Assembly (NCBI RefSeq): GCF_021117295.1
Contig: NZ_CP088247.1
Coordinates: 3,425,001 to 3,489,000 of the forward strand
Source: Methylorubrum sp. B1-46
Lineage (GTDB): Bacteria > Pseudomonadota > Alphaproteobacteria > Rhizobiales > Beijerinckiaceae
Direction of reading: 5' to 3'
DNA length: 64,000 bases
In this document: positions 52,970-63,251 of the stretch, in pieces
Layout of the letters: each line of letters starts with the position of its first letter
Numbering within the stretch: position 1 is the first letter of the stretch
Notes under the pieces: model-generated
Told to the model about the DNA's origin: nothing
Database searches by the model: none
Seen by the model: only the letters and a program-made list of their open reading frames with translations
Position numbers and translations under genes: made by a program

Positions 52970-54265
52970 TCAGGCCGCCTGAAGGGCTGCCGTGACGCGG
53001 GCGAGCGGCGGCAATCCCTTGATCGGGCCGATCGCCGCGAGCGTGGGCGCGCCCTGCAGGAGGCTGCGGCCGGCCGCGCGCACGTGATCGACCTCGACCG
53101 CATCGATCTTGGCGATCAGCTCCTGCGGCGGGATCACCCGGCCCCAGGCGAGAAGCTGGCGGGCGTTGCGCTCGATGCGCCCGCCCGGCGTCTCCAGGGC
53201 GGAGAGCAGGGAGAGCTTGAGCTGCGCCTTGGCACGGGCGAGCTCCGTCGTATCGAGCCGCTCCGCCGCCTCGCGGGTGGTGGCGATGGTAACGTCGACG
53301 AGTTCGGCGAGATCCGCGCCCGAGGTGCCGGCGCCGATGCCGAACAGCCCGCAATCGGTGAAGGGCCAGTGGAAGGCCTGAATGTCGTAGGCGAGGCCGC
53401 GGGTTTCGCGCACCTCGTGCCAGAGCCGCGAGGTCAGCCCGCCGCCGAGCGCCTGGGAGAACAGGTGCAGCGCGTAGTAGCCGTCGTCGCGGAAGGAGAG
53501 GCCGGGCAGGCCGAGCACGAGGTTGGCCTGTTCGAGCCGCTTCTGCATCCGCCGCTCGCCGCCGCCATAGACCCCCGCCAGGACGGGTGGCGCCGCGACC
53601 GGCTCCAGATGCCCGAAATGGCGCTGCGCCGCCTCGACAATGGCCGCGTGCTCCACTGCGCCGGCCGCGGCGAGCACCATGCGATCGGGCACGTATTCGC
53701 GGGCGATGTAGGCCTCGATCGCCGCGCGGTCGAAGCTCTGAATCGTCTCGGGCCGGCCGAGGATCGGCCGGCCGATCGGCTGGTCGGGGAAGGCCGTCTC
53801 GATGAAGGCGTCGTAGACCACGTCGTCGGGCGTGTCCTCGACCGCCGCATATTCCTGGAGGATCACGCCCTTCTCGCGGGCGAGTTCGCCGGCCTCAAAA
53901 ACCGAGCGGGTCAGGATGTCGCCGAGCACGTCGAGGGCGACGCCCGCATCCTCGCCGAGCACGCGCGCGGTGTAGCTCGTGCTCTCGGTGCTGGTGGCGG
54001 CGTTGATCTCGCCGCCGACATTCTCGATGTCCTCGGCGATCTGCCTCGCCGAGCGGGTCGCCGTGCCCTTGAAGGCCATGTGCTCGATCAGGTGGCTGAG
54101 CCCGTGCTCATCCGCCCGCTCGTGCCGCGAGCCTGCCCCGACCCAGACGCCGAGCGTCGCGGTGGCTACGCCGGGGATGGTCTCGGTGGCGACCGTCAGG
54201 CCGTTGTCGAGGCGGCTGACGGTGAGGCCCGGCGAGGCGCCGAAGGTCGAGAAGTGCTGGTTCAT
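52970..54265 (-). CDS. M16 family zinc metallopeptidase (mitochondrial-processing-peptidase-like)
   Basis: This 431-aa protein has the inverted zinc motif HLIEH in GLSHLIEHMAFKGT (about residues 55-68), with the distal Glu in EKGVILQEYA. The C-terminal M16 domain includes QALGGGLTSRLWHEVRETRGLAYDIQAF. It is the bacterial relative of the mitochondrial processing peptidase. It lies 6 bp after thrC, a conserved pairing in alphaproteobacteria. Confidence 0.93.
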   Translation of the reverse strand: MNQHFSTFGASPGLTVSRLDNGLTVATETIPGVATATLGVWVGAGSRHERADEHGLSHLIEHMAFKGTATRSARQIAEDIENVGGEINAATSTESTSYTARVLGEDAGVALDVLGDILTRSVFEAGELAREKGVILQEYAAVEDTPDDVVYDAFIETAFPDQPIGRPILGRPETIQSFDRAAIEAYIAREYVPDRMVLAAAGAVEHAAIVEAAQRHFGHLEPVAAPPVLAGVYGGGERRMQKRLEQANLVLGLPGLSFRDDGYYALHLFSQALGGGLTSRLWHEVRETRGLAYDIQAFHWPFTDCGLFGIGAGTSGADLAELVDVTIATTREAAERLDTTELARAKAQLKLSLLSALETPGGRIERNARQLLAWGRVIPPQELIAKIDAVEVDHVRAAGRSLLQGAPTLAAIGPIKGLPPLARVTAALQAA

Positions 54266-54271
54266 GTCACC

Positions 54272-55684
54272 TCAGGCGCCGCGGCTGATGCGGGCATGCT
54301 CCGTGATGTAGCGCTCGATCGCGGCCTGATCATTGGCGAGATTCGCGACCGTTTCCGGGCGGGTCATCAGGTCGGCGAGGTGCGGCGGCAGCACCGGGCG
54401 CCCGCCACCGGTTGCCTGCGAGACGGCGTCCGGGAACTTCGCCGGATGGGCGGTGGCGAGCGCCACCACCGGCGTCGCCGGATCCGTCTCGAGCAGCTTG
54501 CGGCCGGCGCGCACGCCGATGGCGCTGTGGGGATCGAGCACCATACCGGTCTTGCGGTAGGTTCCGGCGATCTCGTCCACCACGTCCGGCTCGCGCACGG
54601 CCGCCGCGTCGAATTCCTCGCGCACGCTCGCCAGCACCTCGGGGCTGAGCGTGAAGCCGCCGGACTGCTTGAGGCCCGCCATCAGGCGCCCGAGCGCCGA
54701 GGCGTCGCGGTCGAGCGCCTCGAACAGCAACCGCTCGAAATTCGACGAGATCTGGATGTCCATCGACGGCGAGGTGGTGGGCTGCACCCCGCGAGGCTCG
54801 TAGGCGCCATGCTCCAGGGTGCGCGCCAGGATATCGTTGGCGTTGGTGCCGATCATCAGCCGCTCGACGGCCAAGCCCATCCGCTTGGCGACCCAGCCGG
54901 CGAGGATGTCGCCGAAATTGCCGGTCGGCACCGCGAACGAGACCTTGCGATGCGGAGCGCCGAGCGCCACGGCGCTGGTGAAGTAGTAGACGGTCTGCGC
55001 TGCCACGCGGGCCCAGTTGATCGAGTTGACGCCGGAGAGCTTCACCCGGTCGGCGAAATCGCCGTGCTGGAACATCGCCTTCACGATGTTCTGGCAATCG
55101 TCGAAATTGCCGTCGATCGCCAGTGCGTGGACGTTGGGCGCATTGACCGTCGTCATCTGCCGCCGCTGTACCTCCGACACGCGCCCGTGCGGAAACAAGA
55201 TGAACACGTCGACCTGATCGAGCCCCTTGAACGCCTCGACGGCCGCGCTGCCGGTATCGCCCGAGGTGGCGCCGACGATGGTGGCGCGCGTGCCCTTCTG
55301 GCGCAGCACGTAGTCCATCAGCCGCCCGAGGAGCTGCATCGCCACGTCCTTGAACGCGAGCGTCGGCCCGTGAAACAGCTCCATCAGGAACAGGTTGTCG
55401 TCGATCTGCGTCAGCGGGCAGATCGCCGGATGGCGGAAGGTGGCGTAGGCCGCCTCGATCATCGCATCGAGTTCGGCGTCCGGGATCTCGCCGTCGATGA
55501 GCGGGCGCAGCACGCGCTTGGCGACCTCGGCGTAGCGCATCCCGGCAAAGCCCGCGATCGTGTCACGGCTGAGCTGCGGCCAGCTCTCGGGCACGTAGAG
55601 GCCACCGTCGCGGGCGAGGCCGGCGAGCAGCGCATCGGAAAAGCTCAAGGGCGCGGCGGCGCCGCGGGTCGAGACGTGCAGCAA
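54272..55684 (-). CDS. thrC: Threonine synthase
   Basis: ThrC converts O-phosphohomoserine to threonine using PLP. The 470-aa protein has the PLP-lysine region FHGPTLAFKDVAMQLLG (Lys near residue 112), TIVGATSGDTGSAAVEAF, and a phosphate-binding PTGNFGDILAGWVAKRMG. The length fits the longer (Gram-negative) thrC type. It is followed by the M16 peptidase gene. Confidence 0.95.
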   Translation of the reverse strand: MLHVSTRGAAAPLSFSDALLAGLARDGGLYVPESWPQLSRDTIAGFAGMRYAEVAKRVLRPLIDGEIPDAELDAMIEAAYATFRHPAICPLTQIDDNLFLMELFHGPTLAFKDVAMQLLGRLMDYVLRQKGTRATIVGATSGDTGSAAVEAFKGLDQVDVFILFPHGRVSEVQRRQMTTVNAPNVHALAIDGNFDDCQNIVKAMFQHGDFADRVKLSGVNSINWARVAAQTVYYFTSAVALGAPHRKVSFAVPTGNFGDILAGWVAKRMGLAVERLMIGTNANDILARTLEHGAYEPRGVQPTTSPSMDIQISSNFERLLFEALDRDASALGRLMAGLKQSGGFTLSPEVLASVREEFDAAAVREPDVVDEIAGTYRKTGMVLDPHSAIGVRAGRKLLETDPATPVVALATAHPAKFPDAVSQATGGGRPVLPPHLADLMTRPETVANLANDQAAIERYITEHARISRGA

Positions 55685-55768
55685 GGATGCCTCCGGGAAG
55701 GCGCCCCCTCTACACGATCGATTCGGCCATGTCGAAGCGGAGCCTGAGGCATTTTTCGCGCCGTGCGG

Positions 55769-56194
55769 TCAAACCCGCTCGCCCGGCGCCTTCTTTAACT
55801 GGCACCCGGTGATGCGCCACTGGCCATCGGCCTGGCGCTGGAGCGTGTAGAGCGCGACCCAGTCGAGGCCGGTCTCGTCCTGAAGACTCACCCCTTGCGC
55901 GATCTCGTCGTCGGCCGTCTCCTGCGCCGTCTCGAAGCGGTAGCTGCGCGGGCGCAGGACCGGAGCGTAGCCCTTCGCCACCATGGCAATGAAGGTCTCG
56001 GCCGAGGGAAACAGGTTGCGGATCTGCGGCGCGGCCTCGGCATAGGCGCCAGCCGCATCATTGCGGCGGAAGGCGTCGATCTGCCGCTCGATGGTGGCGC
56101 GGGCGGCCTTGCGGGCGGTGTCGTGAGCCGCGTCGTCGGCCTGGGCCACGGCGCCCGTCAGAAGCAGGAAGAGCAGGCCGGCAACGGTGCGCAT
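55769..56194 (-). CDS. DUF4864 domain secreted protein
   Basis: This 141-aa protein has a signal peptide (MRTVAGLLFLLLTGAVAQADD) and a SnoaL/NTF2-like body (TIERQIDAFRRNDAAGAYAEAAPQIRNLFPSAETFIAMVAKGYAPVLRPRSYRF), the DUF4864 pattern, ending with LQRQADGQWRITGCQL. It is probably periplasmic. It lies between surf1 and thrC on the same strand; a link to either is unknown. Confidence 0.83.
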   Translation of the reverse strand: MRTVAGLLFLLLTGAVAQADDAAHDTARKAARATIERQIDAFRRNDAAGAYAEAAPQIRNLFPSAETFIAMVAKGYAPVLRPRSYRFETAQETADDEIAQGVSLQDETGLDWVALYTLQRQADGQWRITGCQLKKAPGERV

Positions 56195-56283
56195 TGAACG
56201 GCACTCCGCAGGAATCTCGCCGCGGGAGGTTCTTCGTTCCCGCGCGTGATGCCGAGATTCCGGCACCACGCGGGCCAACGCCG

Positions 56284-57054
56284 TCAGCCGGCTTTCGGCT
56301 CCGCCGGATCGTGCCACCGCCGCCACGCGAACACGGAGAAGACGCCGATCAGGCAGGCGGCGATGCCGAACCACGTGAAGGCGTATTGCAAGTGGTTGTT
56401 GGGCAGATCGACCCGAAGCTGGCCGCCGCGGGGCCAGCCTCCGGGGTTCGGCGTCGCGTCCGCCTCGATCAGGTAGGGGGCGACGTTGGTCAGCCCGCGC
56501 GCCGCCGCGATGCCGGAGATGTCGCGGGTGAACCACGCGTCGCGCTTCGGATCGGATTCCGGGACGAATAGCCCGCGAGCCTCGCTCGCCCGCAGCATGC
56601 CGGTCACCGTCGCCTCGCCCGTCACCTGACCGGCGGCGCGGTCCTCGGGACGCTTCAGCTCGGTCGGGATGAAGCCGCGGTTGACCAGGATCGTCGTGCC
56701 GTCGTCGCGCCTGAGCGGAGTGAGCACGTAAAAGCCCTGGAGCGCCCGGCCGGGCTCGCCCGGCGCCAGCCCGTGCACCAGGGTCTCCTTGTCATGGAGG
56801 AACGTGCCCCGCGCCCGCACGCGGCTGAACTCCTCGGCCCGCGCGTCCCAGGCGTCGAAGGGGGGCGGAGCGGCCGGCGGCTCGGCGTGCGAGCGCTCGA
56901 TGATGCGAGCGATCAGCGCCTCCTTCTCGGCCTTCCGCGCCAGTTGCCAGACACCGAGGCCGAGCAGGATCGCGAGGCAGATCAGAGCCGCGAGGCCCGG
57001 CGCCCACAGGCTGCGCAGGCGGGCGCTGCGCTCGTTCGCGGAGAACTCGGCCAC
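56284..57054 (-). CDS. SURF1 family cytochrome oxidase assembly protein
   Basis: This 256-aa protein has two membrane helices (about residues 15-37 and 220-243) and the family pattern LGVWQLARKAEKEALI, GFYVLTPLRRDDGTTILVNRGFIP, NHLQYAFTWFGIAA. SURF1 aids heme a insertion into subunit I. The start is GTG 57054, sharing one base with the TAG stop of the DUF983 gene (TAGTG), a coupled arrangement. It is near the 3' end of the oxidase operon. Confidence 0.92.
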   Translation of the reverse strand: MAEFSANERSARLRSLWAPGLAALICLAILLGLGVWQLARKAEKEALIARIIERSHAEPPAAPPPFDAWDARAEEFSRVRARGTFLHDKETLVHGLAPGEPGRALQGFYVLTPLRRDDGTTILVNRGFIPTELKRPEDRAAGQVTGEATVTGMLRASEARGLFVPESDPKRDAWFTRDISGIAAARGLTNVAPYLIEADATPNPGGWPRGGQLRVDLPNNHLQYAFTWFGIAACLIGVFSVFAWRRWHDPAEPKAG

Positions 57055-57428
57055 TAGCGGAAGCGCCCCTGCTCGGCCTTGTTGGCGAACTGCACCGCGG
57101 CAAGCACACCCTTGAGCGGGCGCACCAGGGCCAGACTCAGGCCGATGGCGAAGCTGCCGGCGACGAGCGCGTGGAGCCAGACCGGTGGCTCGTAGGCGAA
57201 CTCCATCCACAACGCGGCGCCGGCGACGACGAAGCCGGTGATCGACATCACGAAGAAGGCTGGTCCGTCCGCCGAGTCGAAGGCGGAGAAATCCTGGCCG
57301 CAGGCTTCGCAGGCCGGGTTGAAGGCGAGGAAGCCGCGGAACAAGTGCCCCTCGCCGCAGGCCGGGCAGCGCCCGCGCAGACCGGTGACGATCGGGGAGG
57401 GGGGCGGGCTGGTGGCGGCTCGGTTCAC
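57054..57428 (-). CDS. DUF983 membrane protein of the oxidase operon
   Basis: This 124-aa protein has an N-terminal zinc-ribbon-like CPACGEGHLFRGFLAFNPACEACGQDF (two CxxC pairs), a two-helix hairpin, and a basic end. DUF983 genes sit between coxC and surf1 in many alphaproteobacteria, so a role in oxidase assembly is likely. The start is GTG 57428 after GAGGAGCATGTC; the nearby ATG is in another frame. Confidence 0.88.
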   Translation of the reverse strand: MNRAATSPPPSPIVTGLRGRCPACGEGHLFRGFLAFNPACEACGQDFSAFDSADGPAFFVMSITGFVVAGAALWMEFAYEPPVWLHALVAGSFAIGLSLALVRPLKGVLAAVQFANKAEQGRFR

Positions 57429-57547
57429 GACATGCTCCTCGCTGCGCGCGGGTATGAGGCACCAGGCGGCCAACCGCACGCGAAAAAGGGCGGCTCGCGC
57501 CGCCCTTCCGGGTTGCCGCCCGTGCAGGGCGACCGATGGAGTCCGGC

Positions 57548-58399
57548 TCAGTGAGCGGCGCTGCCGGCGCCCCACACATAGATGGATGCGAACAGGAACA
57601 GCCACACCACATCGACGAAGTGCCAGTACCAGGCAGCGAATTCGAAGCCGAGATGCTGCTTGGGAGTGAAGTCACCCTGGTAGGTGCGCAGCAGGCAGAC
57701 GGCGAGGAAGATCGTGCCGATGATGACGTGGGCGCCGTGGAAGCCCGTCGCCATGAAGAAGGTCGCCGAGTAGATCGAGCCCGAGAAGCCGAAATGGGCG
57801 TGGGCGTACTCGTAGGCCTGACAGGCGGTGAACAGCACACCGAGGATGATGGTGAGCCACAGGCCGTACTTCAGGCCCTTGCGGTCGCCGTGCAGCAGGG
57901 CGTGGTGGGCCCAGGTGATCGTGGTGCCCGAGGTGAGCAGGATCAGCGTGTTGAGGAGCGGCAAGTGCCAGGGATCGAACGCCTCGATGCCCTTGGGCGG
58001 CCACATGCCGCCGGTGAACTCGACGCGCTGGGGCTGAATCGGGTCGGCCGTGTAGAGCGCGGCCTCGAAATAGGCCCAGAACCACGCCACGAAGAACATC
58101 ACCTCGGAGGCGATGAACATGATCATGCCGTAGCGGTGATGGAGCTGGACGACGCGGGTATGGTCGCCGGAATTGGCCTCGTGCGTGACGTCGCGCCACC
58201 ACGACAGCATGGTGTATAGCACGCCGAGCGTGCCGGCGCCGAACACGTAGGGACCGATGGCGAGGCCGCCGGCGGAGAGACCCTTCATCCAGAAGACGGC
58301 GCCGAAAGCCATCAGGAATCCGGAGAACGCGCCCAGCAGCGGCCACGGGCTCGGATTGATGATGTGGTAATCGTGGTTCTTGGCGTGCGCCCCGGCCAT
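57548..58399 (-). CDS. coxC: Cytochrome c oxidase subunit III
   Basis: This 283-aa protein has seven helices and the conserved subunit III segments [64 protein letters not shown] and [13 protein letters not shown]. It stabilises subunit I and the proton uptake path of aa3-type oxidase. ATG 58399 is used rather than 58432. Confidence 0.95.
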   Translation of the reverse strand: MAGAHAKNHDYHIINPSPWPLLGAFSGFLMAFGAVFWMKGLSAGGLAIGPYVFGAGTLGVLYTMLSWWRDVTHEANSGDHTRVVQLHHRYGMIMFIASEVMFFVAWFWAYFEAALYTADPIQPQRVEFTGGMWPPKGIEAFDPWHLPLLNTLILLTSGTTITWAHHALLHGDRKGLKYGLWLTIILGVLFTACQAYEYAHAHFGFSGSIYSATFFMATGFHGAHVIIGTIFLAVCLLRTYQGDFTPKQHLGFEFAAWYWHFVDVVWLFLFASIYVWGAGSAAH

Positions 58400-58460
58400 C
58401 GCGATGGTTCTCCCTAAGCCCTTGCCCGTCACCGCCTGACGGCCGGGCTCTGTTGCCTTG

Positions 58461-58483
58461 GAGGTCCGGCGGGACCGGACCTC
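58461..58483. promoter_or_regulatory. Perfect hairpin between ctaG and coxC
   Basis: GAGGTCCGG and CCGGACCTC form a perfect 9-bp stem with a CGGGA loop in the 144-bp spacer. No T-tract follows on the minus strand, so it looks like a processing or stability element rather than a full terminator. Confidence 0.5.
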
Positions 58484-58543
58484 GGTTGAAACCCCTCTAT
58501 CGCGGCGCCCGAGCCATTGTCACGCTTAGGGCCCCGCGATCCC

Positions 58544-59152
58544 TCAAAAATTGCGCGTGGGTGCGGGCTTGGCCGCTTCCGCCACCGGCGCGCCGTTCTT
58601 CGAGGGGTAGTAGGTGTAGGACAGCGTCATCTCCGAGAGGATGCCGATGTCCGGATCCTTGCGCAGGGCCGGATCGACGTAGAACACCAGCGGGAATTCC
58701 GCCGTCTCGCCCGGCTGCAGCGTGTGCTCGTCGAAGCAGAAGCACTGCACCTTGACGAAGTAGCTGCCCATCAGATCCGGCTGCACGTTGAACACGGCGA
58801 TGCCGGCCGTGGGCGCGGGGCCGGTATTCGTCACCTTGAAGAACACGGTCGCCGTCTGGCCGGGCACCGCCTCGACCCGCGACTGCTCCGGCTGGAAGCG
58901 CCAAGACAGGGTTTTGGCGACGTTGGTGTCGAAGCGGACCGAGATCGGCGCCAGGGCCTCACCCGTCGGGGCAGAAGGGGCTGCGCCGACGAGCGGAGTA
59001 CCGCCGTAGCCGGTCGCCTTGCAGAACATGGAGTAGAGCGGCGCCGAGACGGCCGCGAGGCCGCCCATGCCGAGCACGACGCCGGCGCAGGCCAGCACCG
59101 TCCAGCGGGCGCCGCGCGCCGCTTGGCTTTGCCTCTCACTCACATCCGTCAT
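58544..59152 (-). CDS. ctaG: Cytochrome c oxidase assembly protein CtaG (Cox11)
   Basis: This 202-aa protein has one N-terminal membrane helix (about residues 17-40) and a periplasmic beta domain with the copper-binding CFCF motif in VKVQCFCFDEHTLQPGE. It delivers CuB to subunit I. ATG 59152 lies 12 nt after the stop of the 54-aa CoxF-like gene. Confidence 0.94.
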   Translation of the reverse strand: MTDVSERQSQAARGARWTVLACAGVVLGMGGLAAVSAPLYSMFCKATGYGGTPLVGAAPSAPTGEALAPISVRFDTNVAKTLSWRFQPEQSRVEAVPGQTATVFFKVTNTGPAPTAGIAVFNVQPDLMGSYFVKVQCFCFDEHTLQPGETAEFPLVFYVDPALRKDPDIGILSEMTLSYTYYPSKNGAPVAEAAKPAPTRNF

Positions 59153-59164
59153 CGGTTTACGCCC

Positions 59165-59329
59165 TCAGAGCGGCCGCTGCAGAACCTGCGGCCCGAGCTT
59201 CGCGATCGTCAGCACGAAGAAGATCAGCACCAGGGCGCCCAGCGTCAGGGCGATGGCGATCGAGCGCTTACGGCGGGTCTTGGCCTCTTCCGGCGTCAGC
59301 GGACGCACGCCTTCCGGCAGATCGGACAT
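59165..59329 (-). CDS. 54-aa CoxF-like membrane protein of the oxidase operon
   Basis: A short frame between ctaB and ctaG encodes a 54-aa protein: a charged N-terminus (MSDLPEGVRPLTPEEAKTRR) and one membrane helix (IAIALTLGALVLIFFVLTIAKLG). A GAGG ribosome binding site lies 7 nt before ATG 59329, and ctaB ends 8 nt upstream. Small single-helix proteins in this exact position are usual in alphaproteobacterial oxidase operons, so it is very probably real. Confidence 0.85.
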   Translation of the reverse strand: MSDLPEGVRPLTPEEAKTRRKRSIAIALTLGALVLIFFVLTIAKLGPQVLQRPL

Positions 59330-59337
59330 CTCAGGCC

Positions 59338-60291
59338 TCACGCCACGACCGCACGGAACAGTCCGAGCCCCTGCTCGGCGAGCAGCGCCGAGAAGAGCAG
59401 GAACAGGTAGAGGATCGAGAAGGCGAACAGGCCCATCGCCGCCTTGCGCTCGGCCTCACCCTCGCGCAGCCGGTAGACCTGCACCGCGCCCGCCAGCATG
59501 CCGAGGCCGCCGAGCACGCCGACGACGGCGTAGAGCCAGCCGCCGAAGCCGAGCCAGACCGGCACGAGGGCGAGCGGGGCGAGCAGCAGGGAGTACCAGA
59601 CGATCTGGCGACGGGTGGAATCGGGGCCGGCGACGTTCGGCATCATCGGGATGCCGGCGCGGGCATATTCGCCGCTCTTGACCAGCGCCAGCGCCCAGAA
59701 ATGCGGCGGCGTCCAGATGAAGATGATCGCGAACAGCACCAGCGACTCGATGCCGACATGGCCGGTCACGGCCGCCTGACCCACCACCGGGGGGAGGGCG
59801 CCGGCAGCACCGCCGATGACGATGTTCTGCGCGGTCGCCCGCTTCAGCCACATCGAGTAGATCACGGCGTAGAAGACGATGGTGAAGGCGAGAAGCCCCG
59901 CGGCGAGCCAGTTCGAGGCCAGGCCGAGGATCAGCACCGAGCCGACCGAGAGCACGACCCCGAAGGTCAGCGCCTCATCGGGACGGATGCGCCCGTCCGG
60001 GATCGGCCGCTTGGCGGTGCGGGTCATCAGCGCGTCGATGTCGGCGTCCCACCACATATTGAGGCAGCCGGACGCGCCGGCCCCGACGGCGATCATCAAG
60101 AGCGAGATCGCGGCGATGACCGGGTTCACGGTGGCATCCGACACCACCATGCCGACGAGCGCGGTGAAGATGACGAGCACCATCACCCGCGGCTTCAGCA
60201 GGGCGAAAAAGTCGGAGACTTCGCCGCCCGCGGCGGAGGTGAGCGACACGCGGCCGGCGTCGGCGCTCAGGCTGTTCGACAGGCTCGTCAT
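59338..60291 (-). CDS. ctaB: Protoheme IX farnesyltransferase (heme O synthase)
   Basis: CtaB attaches farnesyl to heme B, giving heme O, the precursor of heme A for the oxidase. The 317-aa protein has nine helices and the UbiA motifs [23 protein letters not shown] (Mg-binding Asp) and YTxxLKR-like [25 protein letters not shown] 60291 is chosen over an upstream frame start at 60369. Confidence 0.94.
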   Translation of the reverse strand: MTSLSNSLSADAGRVSLTSAAGGEVSDFFALLKPRVMVLVIFTALVGMVVSDATVNPVIAAISLLMIAVGAGASGCLNMWWDADIDALMTRTAKRPIPDGRIRPDEALTFGVVLSVGSVLILGLASNWLAAGLLAFTIVFYAVIYSMWLKRATAQNIVIGGAAGALPPVVGQAAVTGHVGIESLVLFAIIFIWTPPHFWALALVKSGEYARAGIPMMPNVAGPDSTRRQIVWYSLLLAPLALVPVWLGFGGWLYAVVGVLGGLGMLAGAVQVYRLREGEAERKAAMGLFAFSILYLFLLFSALLAEQGLGLFRAVVA

Positions 60292-60361
60292 GGAAACCGT
60301 GATCTGACGCTTGTTCTGTTGGTCTCGGATCGCGCCGTTCTCGGCGCCGCCCTTTGCGGGA

Positions 60362-60422
60362 GGCCTCACCCAAGCGGTGAGGCCACCGGGAAAGAGCGAG
60401 GACCGCCTCAGGCGGTCCTCGC
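60362..60422. promoter_or_regulatory. Two hairpins in the ctaD-ctaB spacer
   Basis: GGCCTCACC/GGTGAGGCC (60362-60370, 60376-60384) and GCGAGGACCGCC/GGCGGTCCTCGC (60396-60407, 60411-60422, loop TCA) are perfect stems just after ctaD. Only a weak TCTTTCCC follows on the minus strand. They may attenuate read-through or protect the ctaC-ctaD transcript. Confidence 0.6.
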
Positions 60423-60444
60423 GATCCTTGTTGTCTCGACCGCC

Positions 60445-62073
60445 TTAGTGGGCCGGCTCGTCGACGATCTTGGGGAGCGTCTCGAACTGGTGGAAGGGCG
60501 GCGGTGAGGACAGGGTCCATTCCAGGGTGGTGGCACCCTCGCCCCACGGATTGTCCGCGGCGCGGGCCTTGGAGCGGAAGGCCAGCACGATGCCGATCAC
60601 GAACACGACCATGCTGAGGGCGAAGACGTGACCGCCGAGCGTCGCGACCTTGTGCCAGCCGGCGAAGGCTTCCGGGTAGTCGGCGTAGCGACGCGGCATG
60701 CCGGCGAGACCCAGGAAGTGCATCGGGAAGAACAGGACGTTCGCGCCGATGAAGGCCAGCCAGAAGTGCAGCTTGCCCGCCCATTCCGGAATGATGTGAC
60801 CGGTCATCTTCGGGAACCAGTAGTAGACACCGGCGAAGATGATGAACACGGCGCCGAGCGAGAGCACGTAGTGGAAGTGCGCCACCACGTAGTAGGTGTC
60901 GTGCAGGTACTTATCGACCGAGGAGTTCGCGAGCACGACGCCGGTGACGCCGCCGACCGTGAACAGGAAGATGAAGCCCACCGCCCAGTGCATCGCCGCG
61001 GTGAAGCGGATCGAACCGCCCCACATCGTCGCGATCCAGGAGAAGATCTTCACGCCGGTCGGCACCGCGATCACCATGGTCGCGAAGACGAAGTAGGACT
61101 GCGTCTGGAGCGACAGGCCGACGGTGTACATGTGGTGGGCCCACACGACGAAGCCGACGACGCCGATGGCGACCATGGCGTAGGCCATGGCGAGGTAGCC
61201 GAAGACGGGCTTCTTCGAGAAGGTGGCGATGATGTGCGAGACGATGCCGAAGGCCGGCAGGATCATCACGTACACTTCCGGGTGACCGAAGAACCAGAAC
61301 AGGTGCTGGTAGAGCACCGGATCGCCGCCGCCGGCCGGATCGAAGAAGGTGGTGCCGAAGTTACGATCGGTGAGCAGCATCGTGATCGCGCCGGCGAGGA
61401 CCGGGAGCGACAGGAGCAGCAGGAAGGCGGTGACGAGCTCGGCCCAGGCGAACAGCGGCATCTTGTGCAGCGTCATGCCGGGGGCGCGCATGTTGAGGAT
61501 GGTGGTGATGAAGTTGATCGCGCCGAGGATCGAGCCCGCACCGGCGAGGTGGAGCGAGAAGATGGCGAAATCGACCGCCGCGCCCGGATGGCCGGCCGAG
61601 GAGGAAAGCGGCGGGTAGACGGTCCAGCCGGTGCCGGCACCGGACGATCCCGGCGAGCCTTCCACGAAGAGCGAGCAGAGGAGGCAGGCAAAGCCCGACA
61701 CCGTCAGCCAGAACGAGATGTTGTTCATCCGCGGGAAGGCCATGTCCGGTGCGCCGATCATCAGCGGGACGAACCAGTTGCCGAAGCCGCCGATGAGGGC
61801 GGGCATCACCATGAAGAACACCATGATGAGGCCGTGGCCGGTGACGAACACGTTGTAGGTCGCCGGGTTGGAGAAGTACTGGAGCCCCGGCTCTTCCATT
61901 TCCATACGGATGCCGAAGGACAGGAACGCGCCGATGATGCCCGCCATGAAGGCGAAGATCAGGTAGAGCGTGCCGATGTCCTTGTGGTTCGTCGAGAGGA
62001 ACCAGCGGGCGAAGAAGGAGGGCTTGTGGTCGTGGTGGGCGTCATGCCCGGCATGTGCTGTGGCGGTGGCCAT
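60445..62073 (-). CDS. ctaD: Cytochrome c oxidase subunit I
   Basis: This is the catalytic subunit with heme a and the heme a3-CuB centre. The 542-aa protein has twelve helices; the CuB/cross-linked His-Tyr site appears as [19 protein letters not shown], with HHMYTVGL and [15 protein letters not shown]. The N-terminal His-rich leader ([16 protein letters not shown]) precedes the first helix. ATG 62073 is 83 nt after ctaC. Confidence 0.96.
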   Translation of the reverse strand: MATATAHAGHDAHHDHKPSFFARWFLSTNHKDIGTLYLIFAFMAGIIGAFLSFGIRMEMEEPGLQYFSNPATYNVFVTGHGLIMVFFMVMPALIGGFGNWFVPLMIGAPDMAFPRMNNISFWLTVSGFACLLCSLFVEGSPGSSGAGTGWTVYPPLSSSAGHPGAAVDFAIFSLHLAGAGSILGAINFITTILNMRAPGMTLHKMPLFAWAELVTAFLLLLSLPVLAGAITMLLTDRNFGTTFFDPAGGGDPVLYQHLFWFFGHPEVYVMILPAFGIVSHIIATFSKKPVFGYLAMAYAMVAIGVVGFVVWAHHMYTVGLSLQTQSYFVFATMVIAVPTGVKIFSWIATMWGGSIRFTAAMHWAVGFIFLFTVGGVTGVVLANSSVDKYLHDTYYVVAHFHYVLSLGAVFIIFAGVYYWFPKMTGHIIPEWAGKLHFWLAFIGANVLFFPMHFLGLAGMPRRYADYPEAFAGWHKVATLGGHVFALSMVVFVIGIVLAFRSKARAADNPWGEGATTLEWTLSSPPPFHQFETLPKIVDEPAH

Positions 62074-62156
62074 CGATCCTTGCCTTAATCAGATGTCTGT
62101 CGCCTCTGGCGAATGAAGGATCGGCCGGGACAGGGGCGCCCCGGCCCGATGAAGTG

Positions 62157-62996
62157 TCAGCGGGCGTCCGCGAGGCGGGCGCCGTTGTCGATGGCGGCGT
62201 ACTTGGTCTTCGCCTCGGTCAGCCACTCGGCATAGGCCTGCTCGCTGACCACGCGAACGGTGATCGGCATGTAGGCGTGGCGGGCACCGCAAAGCTCGGA
62301 GCACTGGCCGTAATAGGTACCCTCACGATCGGCCTTGAACCACCACTGGTTCAGGCGGCCGGGGATCGCGTCGATCTTGCCGCCGAAGGAGGGGATCGCC
62401 CAGGAGTGGATCACGTCCTCGGAGGTGACCTGCACCTTCACGATCTTGCCGACCGGAACGACCATGTCATTGTCGGTGGCGAGAAGCTTCGGCTGCTGCT
62501 CCTCGTCGACGTTGGCGTCGAAGGTGAAGCCGCCCTTGTCGCCCTCGGCCGGGTAGACGTAGGACCAGTACCACGCGTGGCCGACCACCTTCACGACGAC
62601 GTCGGCCTTCGGGTCCGAGAGCTGCGTGCGCAGGGTGCGGAACGAGGGGATCGCCACCGCCACGAGGATCAGGACCGGGATGATGGTCCAGGCCACCTCG
62701 ATCATCGTGTTGTGCGTGGTGCGCGACGGCGTGGGGTTCGCCTTCTCGCTGAACTTGAAGATGCAGTAGAGAATGAGGCCGAGAACGAAGACCGAGATGA
62801 TGAAGGCGAGCCAGTGCAGCCCGTGCTCGAAGTTGAGGAGGTCGACGGCCTCGGCCGTGACCGGGACCTGACGGCTCATCTGCCACGGCTCGGGCTGGCC
62901 GATGCCGGCCGCGAGAGCGGAGGAGGACGAACCGAGGAGAGCGCCGAATGCGGCGAGCCCCCACGATGACCGATATTGCGCCTGCGTCGTCCGCAT
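62157..62996 (-). CDS. ctaC: Cytochrome c oxidase subunit II
   Basis: This 279-aa protein has a signal-like N-terminus (to SSSALAAG), two helices (about residues 62-80 and 103-122) and a periplasmic cupredoxin domain. CuA ligands are present in VIHSWAIPSFGGK and GQCSELCGARHAYMPI. The tryptophan-rich GHAWYWSYVYP is the cytochrome c electron-entry region. It is the first gene of the operon. The 255-bp gap to fdhD must hold its promoter, though I see no clear -35/-10. Confidence 0.95.
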   Translation of the reverse strand: MRTTQAQYRSSWGLAAFGALLGSSSSALAAGIGQPEPWQMSRQVPVTAEAVDLLNFEHGLHWLAFIISVFVLGLILYCIFKFSEKANPTPSRTTHNTMIEVAWTIIPVLILVAVAIPSFRTLRTQLSDPKADVVVKVVGHAWYWSYVYPAEGDKGGFTFDANVDEEQQPKLLATDNDMVVPVGKIVKVQVTSEDVIHSWAIPSFGGKIDAIPGRLNQWWFKADREGTYYGQCSELCGARHAYMPITVRVVSEQAYAEWLTEAKTKYAAIDNGARLADAR

Positions 62997-63251
62997 ATCC
63001 CCGCTTGGCTCCCCTGATGCCTATGGTTTGTTTGCCCTTGAATTTGCCGACCAGCGTCGCAAATCCGAGGACTGCCCGACCTTGTCGCGGGCCTTGCCGG
63101 TTCCGGCGGGACCGTGTCGCTGCCGGATGGGCGGTTGCGACGTAGAACCATACTGATCGTAAAACCGCAACCGCAACAGCACCGCCAAGCGTCGCTTGGA
63201 CGCGGGATCAGGCTTGCGTCACGAGCAATTTGGCTGCCTCTGGGGATACGG

